Below, piece by piece: positions 37,690 to 46,654 of a stretch of 64,000 nt of DNA. The position numbers and the translations under genes were made by a program. Origin of the DNA: DATLNF01 sp963765815 (GTDB lineage Bacteria > Actinomycetota > Actinomycetes > BP-191); the NCBI GenBank assembly GCA_963765815.1, contig CAVXXT010000003.1:434001-498000 (forward strand), given 5' to 3'. The notes below the pieces were generated by a model. The model saw nothing but the letters and a program-made list of their open reading frames with translations. It had not been told where the DNA came from and made no database searches. Numbering within the stretch: position 1 is the first letter of the stretch; the number at the start of each line of letters is the position of its first letter.

Positions 37690-38084
37690 TCTACCTCGAC
37701 TCCTCGGCGATCGTGAAGCTCGTGATCGCCGAGTCGGAGACGACGGCGCTGCGTTTCTACCTGCGCAGGAACGCCGACACTCCCCGGGTGACCTGCGCGC
37801 TGGCAGCCGTGGAGGTGGTTCGAGCAGTTCGGAGTGCCGGCGCTCCCGCGATCGCACGGGCTCGAGAGGTCCTGCGCACGCTCAACCAGTTCGCGCTCAC
37901 CCCGGACCTGCTCGACGAGGCAGCGGATCTGCCCGCAGAGCAGCTGCGCAGCCTCGACGCGATTCATCTGGCGGCAGCAGCGAGGCTCGGTCCGGGCCTG
38001 CAGGCACTGGTGTGCTACGACGTCCGACTGCGCGCGGCCGCCGAGTCGCTCGGCCTGCCGACCGCGGCACCCGCTCGTCGCTAG
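37686..38084 (+). CDS. vapC: VapC-like PIN-domain toxin
   Basis: 132 residues with the PIN active-site acids: IYLDSSAIVKLV (first Asp), an inner Glu (AAVEVVRA), RSLDAIHLAAA (third Asp) and VCYDVRLRAAAE (last Asp). PIN toxins are metal-dependent ribonucleases that cut tRNA or rRNA. All four acids are present, so it should be active. GTG start overlaps vapB. It converges on adoK with three bases between stops. Confidence 0.9.
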   Translation: MIYLDSSAIVKLVIAESETTALRFYLRRNADTPRVTCALAAVEVVRAVRSAGAPAIARAREVLRTLNQFALTPDLLDEAADLPAEQLRSLDAIHLAAAARLGPGLQALVCYDVRLRAAAESLGLPTAAPARR

Positions 38085-38087
38085 GGG

Positions 38088-39068
38088 TTAAGGGCTAGCG
38101 AGGTGCGGGCCGACCTCGGCCGCGGCAGCGTCGCCGTACGCCGAGGCGAGCCGGGTGAGGAAGGGCTCGCGAGACACGGCGTACTCCTGGGTGCCGACCG
38201 TCTCCAGCACGTACGTCGCGAGCAGCGTCCCGACCTGGGCGCTCCGCTCCAGCGACAGACCCCATGCCTGCGCCGAGAGGAAGCCGGCGCGGAACGCGTC
38301 GCCGACCCCGGTCGGGTCGGCCTTGCGCTCCTCCGGCACGACCGGCACCTCGATCGCGGCCTCGCCCTTGCGCTCGACGATGCAGCCCTTGGCGCCGAGT
38401 GTCGTCACGCGGGTCTCGACCCGAGACAGCACGTCGTCGGAGGTCCAGCCGGTCTTGCTCTCGATCAGCGCGGCCTCGTAGTCGTTGGTGATGAGGAAGC
38501 GCGCGCCGTCGACGAGCCGCTCGATGCCCGGGCCGTCGAGGCTGGACAGCTGCTGGCTCGGGTCCGCGACGAACGCGATGCCGCTCGCCTTCGCCTCGGC
38601 CGTGTGCCGCACCATCGCCTCGGGGTCGTTGGGGCTGACGACGACGAGGTCGAGCCCGCCGGCCCGCGACGCGATCGGCGCCAGCTCGATCTCGCGCGCC
38701 TCGCTCATCGCGCCGGGGTAGAAGGTCGCGATCTGGCACTGGTCGGCGTCGGTGGTGCAGAAGAAGCGGGCGGTGTGCTTCAGGTCGCTGACGTGCACCC
38801 CGGTCGTGTCGACCCCGGCCCGGTCGAGCCAGGCCTGGTAGTCGGTCCAGTCCGCGCCGACCGCGCCGACCAGCAGCGGGGTCAGGCCGAGCTGCGCCAT
38901 GCCGTACGCGATGTTGGCCGCGACGCCGCCACGGCGCCGGTCGAGGTCGTCGGCGAGGAAGGACAGCGACAGCCGGTGCAGCTGGTCCGGCAGCAGCTGG
39001 TCGGCGAACTTCCCCTGGAAGGTCATCAGGTAGTCGGTCGCGATGGACCCGGTCACGGCGATGCGCAT
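38088..39068 (-). CDS. adoK: Adenosine kinase, PfkB family (AdoK-like)
   Basis: 326 residues of the ribokinase/PfkB fold, close to the actinobacterial adenosine kinase AdoK. IAVTGSIATDYLMTF at the start, RRRGGVAANIAYGMAQLG, FVADPSQQLS and the anion-hole catalytic motif DPTGVGDAFRAGF. It phosphorylates adenosine to AMP in purine salvage. ATG at 39068. The position before erpA and the glycerate kinase matches M. tuberculosis Rv2202c order. Confidence 0.9.
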   Translation of the reverse strand: MRIAVTGSIATDYLMTFQGKFADQLLPDQLHRLSLSFLADDLDRRRGGVAANIAYGMAQLGLTPLLVGAVGADWTDYQAWLDRAGVDTTGVHVSDLKHTARFFCTTDADQCQIATFYPGAMSEAREIELAPIASRAGGLDLVVVSPNDPEAMVRHTAEAKASGIAFVADPSQQLSSLDGPGIERLVDGARFLITNDYEAALIESKTGWTSDDVLSRVETRVTTLGAKGCIVERKGEAAIEVPVVPEERKADPTGVGDAFRAGFLSAQAWGLSLERSAQVGTLLATYVLETVGTQEYAVSREPFLTRLASAYGDAAAAEVGPHLASP

Positions 39069-39124
39069 GGTCCGGCAGCCTAGTAGCGTCGGGGTGACTC
39101 ACTGAATCGATGAGAGGTACGCCG

Positions 39125-39634
39125 ATGACCCCCGACCTGACCGCGATCGCCGCCCGGATCCCGCTCGAGGCCTTCGCCGCCGGGAAGGTCGAGTGCCTGG
39201 ACGAGATCCTGGCGCCGGACTACGTCGTGCACGTGCTGCCGGCCGAGGGCACCGGCGGCGCCGACGTGCTGTGCGGCCTGATCGGCCGGCTGCGCTCGGC
39301 GTTCCCCGACCTGGCTTACTCGATCGACGACGCGATCGTGTCCGGCTCGACGGTCGCGATGCGCGCCACGGCGAGCGGAACCCAGACCGGGCAGCTGCAG
39401 AGCCTGCCCCCCACCGGCAAGCGGGCGAGCTGGACCGAGATGCACTTCCTGCGCTTCGACGGCGAGAAGGTGGTCGAGCACTGGGGCGTCGCGGACGAGT
39501 TCGCCGCGCTGCAGCAGCTCGGCATCAAGGCGCATGCGATGCCCGCCGTGCTCGACATCCTGGCGGGCCGCGAGATCCGCATCCCGGACAGCGCCAAGGC
39601 CCTGGTCGACGGCTACGAGGCCTACGGCTCCTAG
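39125..39634 (+). CDS. SnoaL-like (NTF2 fold) protein
   Basis: 169 residues with the NTF2/SnoaL pattern: an amino helix, YVVHVLPAEGTGGADVLCGLIGRLRSAFPDLAYSIDDAI and MHFLRFDGEKVVEHWGVADE. This is the ester-cyclase-like group of small hydrolase or cyclase folds; the substrate is unknown. ATG at 39125 has GAGAGG eight bases upstream; the ATG at 39110 overlaps that site and is less likely. Confidence 0.75.
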   Translation: MTPDLTAIAARIPLEAFAAGKVECLDEILAPDYVVHVLPAEGTGGADVLCGLIGRLRSAFPDLAYSIDDAIVSGSTVAMRATASGTQTGQLQSLPPTGKRASWTEMHFLRFDGEKVVEHWGVADEFAALQQLGIKAHAMPAVLDILAGREIRIPDSAKALVDGYEAYGS

Positions 39635-39654
39635 CGGTACGACGGCCGCCCGGG

Positions 39655-40419
39655 TCAGTCGTAGTTGCGGATCATCCGGACGTTGGCGGCGATCGCGAGG
39701 ACCAGGCAGACCGCCATGACCGCGAACCCAGCGGCGATCCGCGCCCAGTCGAGGTCCTCCAGGATCAGCGACCGCAGCGCCTCCATGACGTAGGTCACCG
39801 GGTTGAAGGTGGCCGTGATCTCCATCGGCCGGGTCAGCTGGTCCCGGGGCACGAAGTTGGGCGTGAGGAACAGCAGCGGGAAGAAGATCATCCCGCCTGA
39901 CTGGGTGGCCGCCGCACTCCGCGACTTCAGCGCGATCAGCTGCATCGCCGCCGAGAACGCGACGCCCCAGCCCGCGGCGAGCAGCACGATCAGCACCAGT
40001 CCGAGCGGACCGGACTCGATGTGGACCCCGAAGGGCCAGGCGATCAGGACCATCGCGAGGGTGATCAGCACGCCTTTGGCCGCCTCGGCGAAGAGCCGGC
40101 CGAGGACGATCGACGTACGCGAGATCGGGGTGGCCCGCAGCTTGTCGAAGTAGCCGCCCTCGATGTCCTCGACCAGGTACAGCGAGGCGCTGCCGAACGA
40201 TGCGGCGAGCAGGAGGGAGACGGGCAGCTGGAAGGCGGCGTAGGACTGCCCGTGGAGGAACGGCGTCCCGCCCGACGGGAAGACCCGGCCGGCCTGACCG
40301 ACGTTGACGACCAGGAAGAACAGCGGGATGAACACTGTCGGGAACGTCGCCTCTGGCGTGCGCAGGGCTTCGCGAAGCGCGCGCTTCCCGAGGATCCAGG
40401 ACTGGGACGCCGCATTCAC
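39655..40419 (-). CDS. ABC-2 type transporter permease
   Basis: 254 residues with about six membrane helices (for example PTVFIPLFFLVVNVGQAG, ITLAMVLIAWPFGVH, LVLIVLLAAGWGVAFSAAM and MAVCLVLAIAANV). It is the DrrB-like permease of an exporter with the ATPase upstream; GTG 40419 overlaps the ATPase stop by four bases. Substrate may be a drug or lipid; not determined. Confidence 0.87.
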   Translation of the reverse strand: MNAASQSWILGKRALREALRTPEATFPTVFIPLFFLVVNVGQAGRVFPSGGTPFLHGQSYAAFQLPVSLLLAASFGSASLYLVEDIEGGYFDKLRATPISRTSIVLGRLFAEAAKGVLITLAMVLIAWPFGVHIESGPLGLVLIVLLAAGWGVAFSAAMQLIALKSRSAAATQSGGMIFFPLLFLTPNFVPRDQLTRPMEITATFNPVTYVMEALRSLILEDLDWARIAAGFAVMAVCLVLAIAANVRMIRNYD

Positions 40420-41243
40420 GCCGACACCTCCTGGACGTCGCCGGCGACCCGCTCGCGGGTGCGGCCGGTGGCGTCGAGGAACACCTCGTCGAGCGTCGGC
40501 GTCTCCTTCGACTTCCGGCGCTTCTTCAGCTCGGACTTGAGCGCTCGGGGCGTGCCTTCGCGCACGATCTTCCCTTCGTCGATGATCGCGATCCGGTCGC
40601 AGAGCTGGTCGGCCTCCTCGAGGTACTGCGTGGTGAGGAAGACCGTCGTGCCGAGCGCGTTGATACGGCGCACCTCGTCCCAGACGACCAGCCGGCTGGC
40701 CGGGTCGAGCCCGGTGGTCGGCTCGTCGAGGAAGAGGACCGTCGGCTCGTGCACCAGAGCCGACGCGAGGTCGAGCCGGCGCTTCATCCCGCCGCTGTAG
40801 GTCTTGACCCGCCGGTCGGCCGCGTCGACGAGGTCGACCAGCTCGAGCAGCTCAGCCGCCTTGCGGCCGGCCTGCTCCGGAGTCATGCCGAACAGCCGCC
40901 CCTGCAGCACCAGCAGCTCGCGGCCGGTCTGCCGCACGTCGAGCCCAGCGTCCTGCAGGGCGACGCCGATGTGCCGACGCGCCTCGTCCGGCCGGCTCGC
41001 CACGTCGACACCAGCGACCCGGGCGCGGCCGGAGGTGATCCCCATCAGGGTGGTGAGCATCCGCACGGTGGTCGACTTGCCGGCTCCGTTGGGACCGAGG
41101 AAGCCGAACACCTCGCCGGCGGCGACCGAGAGGTCGACGCCGCGGACCGCCTCGACGTCCTCGCCACCCCGGGTGGAGAACCGCTTGACCAGCTGCTCGG
41201 CCTCGATCGCCGGTGGTGCTGTCGATGCTGTCGATGACGTCAT
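40416..41243 (-). CDS. ABC transporter ATPase (DrrA-like)
   Basis: 275 residues with Walker A GPNGAGKST, Q-loop, signature YSGGMKRRLDLA, Walker B VLFLDEPTTGLDP and the H-loop position occupied by Gln (FLTTQYLEEADQL), typical of DrrA-type daunorubicin-resistance ATPases. The carboxy tail TPTLDEVFLDATGRTRE is also typical of DrrA. It powers the coupled ABC-2 permease. Confidence 0.9.
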   Translation of the reverse strand: MTSSTASTAPPAIEAEQLVKRFSTRGGEDVEAVRGVDLSVAAGEVFGFLGPNGAGKSTTVRMLTTLMGITSGRARVAGVDVASRPDEARRHIGVALQDAGLDVRQTGRELLVLQGRLFGMTPEQAGRKAAELLELVDLVDAADRRVKTYSGGMKRRLDLASALVHEPTVLFLDEPTTGLDPASRLVVWDEVRRINALGTTVFLTTQYLEEADQLCDRIAIIDEGKIVREGTPRALKSELKKRRKSKETPTLDEVFLDATGRTRERVAGDVQEVSA

Positions 41244-41310
41244 GCCGCGGGACCCTATAGATCAGGTCCGACAACGTCGCGGCGATTGACCAGGCAGGTA
41301 CGCGGAGGGA

Positions 41311-42495
41311 CTAGACCAGCTCGAGCAGCATGGCGGCGCCCTGGCCGACGCCGACGCACATCGTCGCGAGCCCGCGCCGGCCGCCTTCGCGCTCGAGCCG
41401 GCCGAGCAGTGTCACGACGAGGCGCGCACCGCTGCAGCCCAGCGGGTGGCCCAGCGCGATCGCACCGCCGTCGGCGTTGACGATCGCGTCGTCGACGTCC
41501 ATCCGGCGCAGGCAGGAGATGACCTGGGCCGCGAACGCCTCGTTGATCTCGACCGCGTCGAGGTCGGCATAGCCCCAGCCCGCGCGGGCCAGCGCCTTCT
41601 CGGTCGACGGCACCGGTCCGAGGCCCATCAGGCCCGGCTCGACTCCCGCGGCGGCGGAGGTGACGACGCGCGCCCGTGGCGTGAGACCGAGTCGCGACAG
41701 CGCGGACTCGCTGGCGACCACGATGGCCGCCGCGCCGTCCGACAGCGGTGACGCGCTGCCGGCGGTGACGATCCCGTCGGCACGGAACGCCGGCCGCAGC
41801 GCAGCCAGCTTCTCCATCGTCGTGCCCGGCCGCGGGCCCTCGTCGGTCGTGACCGCGCCGGCCTTCGTCTCGACCGCCACGATCTCCGCGTCGAAGCGGC
41901 CGTCCTTCTGCGCGGCGACCGCGCGGTCCTGCGACCGCAGCCCCCAGGTGTCGGACTCCTCGCGGCTGATGCCGTCGAGGATCGCCAGCTCCTCCGCGGT
42001 GTCGCCGAGGGTGATCGTGGTGTTCGGACGCGCGGCGAGCGTCGGGTTGACCAGTCGCCAGCCGAGCGACGTGTCGAAGACCTCCGGCGCCTTGGCCCAC
42101 GGCGTACCGGCCTTCGTCATGACATACGGCGCCCGCGTCATCGACTCGACCCCGCCGGCGACGACGACGTCGGCCTCGCCGCTTCGGATCTGCGCGGCTG
42201 CGGCCGAGATGGCGGTGAGGCCGCTGGCGCACAGGCGATTCACGGTGAAACCGGGCACGTCGACCGGGAAGCCGGCGAGCAGCAGCGCCATGCGCGCGAC
42301 GTTGCGGTTGTCCTCACCCGCCTGGTTGGCGGCGCCGAGGACCACCTCGTCGACGCTCGCCGGGTCGACGCCGGCCCGCTCGACCGCCGCCCCGACCGCG
42401 ATCGCGGCCAGGTCGTCGGGACGCACCCCGGCGAGCGCGCCGCCGTACCGGCCCATCGGCGTGCGGACGCCACCCACCAGGAATGCCTCAGTCAT
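41311..42495 (-). CDS. Thiolase (acetyl-CoA C-acyltransferase)
   Basis: 394 residues, with the nucleophilic cysteine in NRLCASGLTAISAAA, the second histidine region EINEAFAAQV and the final catalytic Cys in GGAIALGHPLGCSGARLV. It catalyses thiolytic cleavage of 3-ketoacyl-CoA in beta-oxidation or the reverse condensation. ATG at 42495. It stands alone; the closest acyl-CoA genes are 20 kb away. Confidence 0.92.
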   Translation of the reverse strand: MTEAFLVGGVRTPMGRYGGALAGVRPDDLAAIAVGAAVERAGVDPASVDEVVLGAANQAGEDNRNVARMALLLAGFPVDVPGFTVNRLCASGLTAISAAAAQIRSGEADVVVAGGVESMTRAPYVMTKAGTPWAKAPEVFDTSLGWRLVNPTLAARPNTTITLGDTAEELAILDGISREESDTWGLRSQDRAVAAQKDGRFDAEIVAVETKAGAVTTDEGPRPGTTMEKLAALRPAFRADGIVTAGSASPLSDGAAAIVVASESALSRLGLTPRARVVTSAAAGVEPGLMGLGPVPSTEKALARAGWGYADLDAVEINEAFAAQVISCLRRMDVDDAIVNADGGAIALGHPLGCSGARLVVTLLGRLEREGGRRGLATMCVGVGQGAAMLLELV

Positions 42496-42567
42496 GGCAG
42501 CAACGATACGGAACCGGCGCTCGCTACTTCGCGTCCAAGGGGTCACGATCCGTCCAGGAGGGCTGCT

Positions 42568-44085
42568 ATGAGCAGGCGAGCGTCAGTAGGTGTGCCGATC
42601 GGGGTGGCGGCGGCGGTGATCGCCGCGGTGTTCCTCGGCGTGGTGCTCCGCGACGACGGCGGGCGTCCAGCGCCCCTCCCCCTGTCGTTGGCGGCCAGCG
42701 GGCGCAGCGGCGCCGAGTCGGCGACGGCGGACGCGAAGATGGCGGCCGGCGCACCGACCGCGGGCAGCACGTCGTACCGCTTCGTCGGCGCCGTCCCGGC
42801 CGACCTGCCGGACGAGGCCAAGGTCTACCAGCTCGAGGACGGCGCTCCGGCGAAGGCCGACGTACGCCGCCTCGCTGACGCGCTCGGCCTGAGCGGCGAC
42901 ATCACGTCGGAGGAAGGCGCGCTCGTCGTCCGCGACGGCGAGTGGGTCCTGCGCGTGTCGACGTCGGCGAGTCGGATGTGGAGCTTCTACCGCGAGGTCA
43001 AGCCGGTCTGCGAGCCGCTGCCCGCGGGCGCCGAGCCGGCTCTGAGCGACGAGTACGCGAAGCGCGGCTGTGGCCAGTCGACGCCCGGCTCGGACAGCGG
43101 CGAGGGCGCCGCGGGCATCTGCCAGGCGGGCGTGGAGTCCCCCTGCAACGACACGCCGGAGACGAAGCCGGACGAGACGACCGCCGACCCCGCGCCGGAC
43201 TCGGCGTCCGGATCCGGTACGACGTCGAGCGGCGGCGGCTCGTCCGGCAGCGCCGGGACCGCCGTCGCGCCGCCGCCGCCGAACGCGGCCGACCAGCCGG
43301 TCATGAGCTGCCCCGAGCCCGCACCCTGCCCACCCGACACGAAGTGCGCCGCGGTCGCCTGCGCGCCGTACGAGGAGCCGAAGCCGCTCCCGCTCGGCTC
43401 GGAGTCCGACGCCCGCCGTACCGCGCAGAAGGTCTTCGACGCGGCCGGCATCGGCAACGGCGCGACGATCCGCGTGGACCGCGGGTACGACGCGTGGTTC
43501 ATCAGCGCGACGGTTCACGTCGCCGGGCTCGAGGTCGTCGGCCTGGGCCACTCGGTCAGCGTCGACGCGGACGGCAAGGTCCGCGACGCGTCCGGCACCC
43601 TGGCGGTCGAGAAGGTGCTCGACACCTACCCGCTGATCACCCCGCAGGCCGGCCTCGACCGGCTCGAGAAGCAGTACGGCGACATCCGCATCATGATCGA
43701 CTGCGCGCCCCCGGCACCCGGCAGCGAGGCGACGACGACGTCATGCGGCCCCCCGATGGAGCCGCAGGTGCTCGACGTCACCGGCGTACGCCTCGGCCTG
43801 CTCTTCTCCCCGATCTGGGACAACGAGAAGGAGACCGTCTTCCTGGTGCCGGCGTGGGTCTACGAGATCAAGGGCCGCGACTACCCCGAGTCGATCATGG
43901 CGATCCCGGACGAGTACCTGACGACGGTCGCGCCGCCGCAGCCGAGCGACGGCGTCGTGGTCGACCCGGGCGTTCCCGAGCCGGCGCCCGGCCAGGTCGA
44001 CCCGGCCGCGCCGACCGAGCCGAAGCCCGACGCCCCGGTCGCGCCCGAGAGCGCCCAGAGCGAGCCCCGCCCCACCTCCAGCTGA
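42568..44085 (+). CDS. Membrane-anchored extracytoplasmic protein of unknown function
   Basis: 505 residues: an amino membrane anchor (VPIGVAAAVIAAVFLGVVL), a Ser/Gly/Pro-rich linker (about 185-245) with a cysteine-rich patch (SCPEPAPCPPDTKCAAVACAP) and a globular carboxy part, ending in a Pro/Glu-rich tail. ATG 42568 has AGGAGG eight bases upstream. The place between adoK and erpA corresponds to Rv2203, a membrane protein of unknown role. Possibly an anti-sigma or cell-wall-associated factor, but nothing supports that directly. Confidence 0.72.
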   Translation: MSRRASVGVPIGVAAAVIAAVFLGVVLRDDGGRPAPLPLSLAASGRSGAESATADAKMAAGAPTAGSTSYRFVGAVPADLPDEAKVYQLEDGAPAKADVRRLADALGLSGDITSEEGALVVRDGEWVLRVSTSASRMWSFYREVKPVCEPLPAGAEPALSDEYAKRGCGQSTPGSDSGEGAAGICQAGVESPCNDTPETKPDETTADPAPDSASGSGTTSSGGGSSGSAGTAVAPPPPNAADQPVMSCPEPAPCPPDTKCAAVACAPYEEPKPLPLGSESDARRTAQKVFDAAGIGNGATIRVDRGYDAWFISATVHVAGLEVVGLGHSVSVDADGKVRDASGTLAVEKVLDTYPLITPQAGLDRLEKQYGDIRIMIDCAPPAPGSEATTTSCGPPMEPQVLDVTGVRLGLLFSPIWDNEKETVFLVPAWVYEIKGRDYPESIMAIPDEYLTTVAPPQPSDGVVVDPGVPEPAPGQVDPAAPTEPKPDAPVAPESAQSEPRPTSS

Positions 44086-44127
44086 CCCCCACTCGGGTGA
44101 GGGCGGGTGGGGCTCTAGGGTCGCGGT

Positions 44128-44844
44128 ATGCGGCAGCTGGTCCCGACGGTCGAGGACGATCCCGATCTGTGGTCGGTCTACGCGCCGCCGGACCGGCCGT
44201 GGATCCGGGCCAACATGGTCGCCAGCGCCGACGGCGCGGCCACCGCGGACGGCCGCGCGCAGGGGCTGAGCAGCGACACCGACCGGCACCTGTTCCGCAT
44301 CCTGCGCGCGCTGTCCGACGTCGTGCTGGTCGCGGCGGGCACGGTGCGCGACGAGAAGTACGGCCCGGCCAGGCTGCCTGACGAGATGACCGCTCGGCGT
44401 ACGGCGGCGGGCAGGCCGGCCCAGCCGACGCTGGCGGTCGTGTCCAGATCGCTCGACCTGGACTGGACGTCGCGGCTGTTCACCGAGAGCACCACCCGAC
44501 CGATCGTCATCACCACGGGGTCGTCCGACGCCGACCGTCGGGCGAAGGCGGCGGAGGTCGCGGACGTCGTCATCGCGGGCGACGACGAGGTGGACCTGCG
44601 GGAGGTACGACGGGCGCTGGTCGAGCGCGGTCTGCCGCGCATCCTCACCGAGGGCGGGCCGACGTTCCTGGGTCACCTGGTCGCGGCCGGCGAGCTCGAC
44701 GAGCTCTGCCTCGCGGTGTCACCGCGGCTGGCCGGCGCGGGTGCGCCGCGCATCGTCACGGGCCCGCCCGCGGAGCTGCGCGACATGACGCTGGCCAGCG
44801 TCCTCACCGAGGACGGCTTCCTGTACCTGCGCTACGTCCGCTGA
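44128..44844 (+). CDS. RibD-C / dihydrofolate reductase-fold pyrimidine reductase
   Basis: 238 residues with the RibD carboxy-domain pattern: RANMVASADGAATADGRAQGLSS, DVVLVAAGTVRDEKYGP, RILTEGGPTFLGHLVAAGELDEL and ending EDGFLYLRYV. RibD-like proteins reduce pyrimidine ribosyl intermediates with NADPH in riboflavin synthesis; many actinobacterial paralogues have unknown substrates. ATG 44128. Followed by an inverted repeat and a terminator. Confidence 0.85.
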   Translation: MRQLVPTVEDDPDLWSVYAPPDRPWIRANMVASADGAATADGRAQGLSSDTDRHLFRILRALSDVVLVAAGTVRDEKYGPARLPDEMTARRTAAGRPAQPTLAVVSRSLDLDWTSRLFTESTTRPIVITTGSSDADRRAKAAEVADVVIAGDDEVDLREVRRALVERGLPRILTEGGPTFLGHLVAAGELDELCLAVSPRLAGAGAPRIVTGPPAELRDMTLASVLTEDGFLYLRYVR

Positions 44845-44862
44845 CGGGTCGTCCCCGCCGAA

Positions 44863-44907
44863 CCGTGTCCGGATCTGTGCGGATCTACGCGGCGCACCCG
44901 GACACGG
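44863..44907. repeat. Palindromic element between convergent genes
   Basis: Perfect ten-base arms CCGTGTCCGG (44863-44872) and complement (44898-44907), loop containing a direct pair of CGGATC. No second copy seen in the window. Confidence 0.7.
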
Positions 44908-44915
44908 AACGACGA

Positions 44916-44937
44916 ACGGCGGCCCGAAGGCCGCCGT
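44916..44937. terminator. Hairpin terminator between RibD-like gene and erpA
   Basis: Nine-base perfect stem ACGGCGGCC (44916-44924, 44929-44937) with a CGAA tetraloop. It serves the two convergent genes. Confidence 0.75.
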
Positions 44938-44956
44938 CGGTCGAGTCAGGGCGCGA

Positions 44957-45328
44957 CTAGCTGAAGCTGTCGCCGCAGGCGCAGGAGCCGGTCGCGTTGG
45001 GGTTGTCGATCGTGAAGCCCTGCTTCTCGATCGTGTCGACGAAGTCGATCTTCGCGCCACCGAGGTAGGGCGTGCTCATCCGGTCGGTGACGACCTTGAC
45101 CCCGCCGAAGTCGATGATCGAGTCGCCCTCGAGCGAGCGCTCGTCGAAGAAGAGCTGGTAGCGCAGGCCGCTGCAGCCGCCGGGCTGGACGGCGACGCGC
45201 AGGGCGAGGTCGTCGCGGCCCTCCTGCTCGAGCAGGCTCTTGACCTTCGACGCGGCGACGTCGGTGAGCTGCACGCTCGTCGGAGCGTCCACGGGGGCAG
45301 TGGCGGGGTCGACGACGGTCTCGGACAT
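44957..45328 (-). CDS. erpA: Iron-sulphur cluster insertion protein (A-type carrier, ErpA)
   Basis: 123 residues. The three cluster-binding cysteines are present: GGCSGLRYQLFF and the end GSCACGDSFS. A-type carriers pass 4Fe-4S clusters to apoproteins. Nearby NadA is a 4Fe-4S client, but the two are not co-transcribed. ATG at 45328. Confidence 0.93.
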   Translation of the reverse strand: MSETVVDPATAPVDAPTSVQLTDVAASKVKSLLEQEGRDDLALRVAVQPGGCSGLRYQLFFDERSLEGDSIIDFGGVKVVTDRMSTPYLGGAKIDFVDTIEKQGFTIDNPNATGSCACGDSFS

Positions 45329-45421
45329 CGGGCGGGCTCCTGGCGAGTCGGTGGTTAGGGGCTCAGTCTCTCACAGCGCACGCAGCCTGACGTCGACTGC
45401 GCATGGGTCGAAACGCCCGGC

Positions 45422-46552
45422 TCAGCGCGACCATTCCCGCGCTGCCCGGCCGGCGACCTCGGCCAGCCAGAGCGCGGCGTCAGCGATCGCGTCGTCCACA
45501 GACGGCGCGACGTCGGCGACGGCGTACGCCGCGTCCACACCCGCCGACGCGAGCTCGCGCCGGCCCAGCGACACCTGGCCGGCGAGCGCGACGCACGGCA
45601 GGCCGGCGTCGCGCGCCATCGCGGCGACGCCCCACGGCGCCTTCCCACGCGCCGACTGCCAGTCGAGCGAGCCCTCGCCGGTCACGACCAGATCGGCCTT
45701 GGCGATGGCCCGGGCCAGCCGCACCAGGCCGAGCACGATCGCCGCACCCGACTCCACCCGGGCGCCGCAGCAGGCGACCAGGCCGGCTGCGGTGCCGCCG
45801 GCCGCCCCCATGCCGGGCAGCGCCAGAAGGTCCGGGCAGCCGCGCAGGTCGCGACGCAGCACCTCCGCCCATCGGGTCAGGGCGTTGTCGAGCTCGGCGA
45901 CCGCCGCGTCATCGGCGCCCTTCTGCGGTCCGAACACGACCGACGCGCCGGCCGGCCCGACCAGCGGGCTGTCGACGTCGGTGGCCGCGATCACGTCGAC
46001 GTCGGCGAGGCGTGGGTCGAGGCCGCCGGCGTCGATGCGGTCGAGCCCCGCGAGCGCCGCGCCTCCGCGCTCGATCTCTGCGCCGGCCGCATCGAGCAGG
46101 CGGGCGCCGAGCGCCGCCGCGACGCCCGCGCCGCCGTCGTTGGTGGCCGACCCACCCAGCCCGACGACGACCTTCTTCGCGCCGGCGTCGAGTGCCGCGC
46201 GGATCAGCTCACCTGTGCCGAAGGTCGTCGTACGCCGGGGGTCGCGCTCGTCGGGTGAGAGCCGCCACAGCCCGCTGGCCGCCGACAGCTCAACCACCGC
46301 CGTGCCGTCGCCGAGCAGCAGCCACTCGGCCTCGACCGGCCGGCCCAGCGCGTCGCTCACCGTCGCGACGCGCGGTGTCGTCGCCGTCGCCGCGGCGACC
46401 GCCGCGACGGTGCCCTCGCCGCCGTCCGCGACCGGTACGACGGTCAGGTGGTCACCCGGCCGGGCCGCGCGCCACCCACTCGCGATGGCCTCCGCCGCAG
46501 CGGCGGCCGACAGCGATCCGGCGAAGCTGTCCGGCGCGACGACGACCCGCAT
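45422..46552 (-). CDS. glxK: Glycerate kinase (GlxK/GarK family)
   Basis: 376 residues starting RVVVAPDSFAGSLSAAAAAEAI, with PVADGGEGTVAAV, VVGLGGSATNDGGAGVAAALG, TDVDSPLVGPAGASVVFGPQKGA and VVTGEGSLDWQSARGKAP. It phosphorylates D-glycerate with ATP to 2- or 3-phosphoglycerate. ATG 46552, divergent from nadA with a 102-base gap. Position matches M. tuberculosis Rv2205c. Confidence 0.92.
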   Translation of the reverse strand: MRVVVAPDSFAGSLSAAAAAEAIASGWRAARPGDHLTVVPVADGGEGTVAAVAAATATTPRVATVSDALGRPVEAEWLLLGDGTAVVELSAASGLWRLSPDERDPRRTTTFGTGELIRAALDAGAKKVVVGLGGSATNDGGAGVAAALGARLLDAAGAEIERGGAALAGLDRIDAGGLDPRLADVDVIAATDVDSPLVGPAGASVVFGPQKGADDAAVAELDNALTRWAEVLRRDLRGCPDLLALPGMGAAGGTAAGLVACCGARVESGAAIVLGLVRLARAIAKADLVVTGEGSLDWQSARGKAPWGVAAMARDAGLPCVALAGQVSLGRRELASAGVDAAYAVADVAPSVDDAIADAALWLAEVAGRAAREWSR

Positions 46553-46654
46553 ACCGCGCAGTCTGCTCGGGAAGCCGTCCAGCGCAATCGGCGTTGCACC
46601 CTTGTGAAACCATCGACCCACGCCCAACGCCCGCCGACGGAGCCCGAAGACCCC

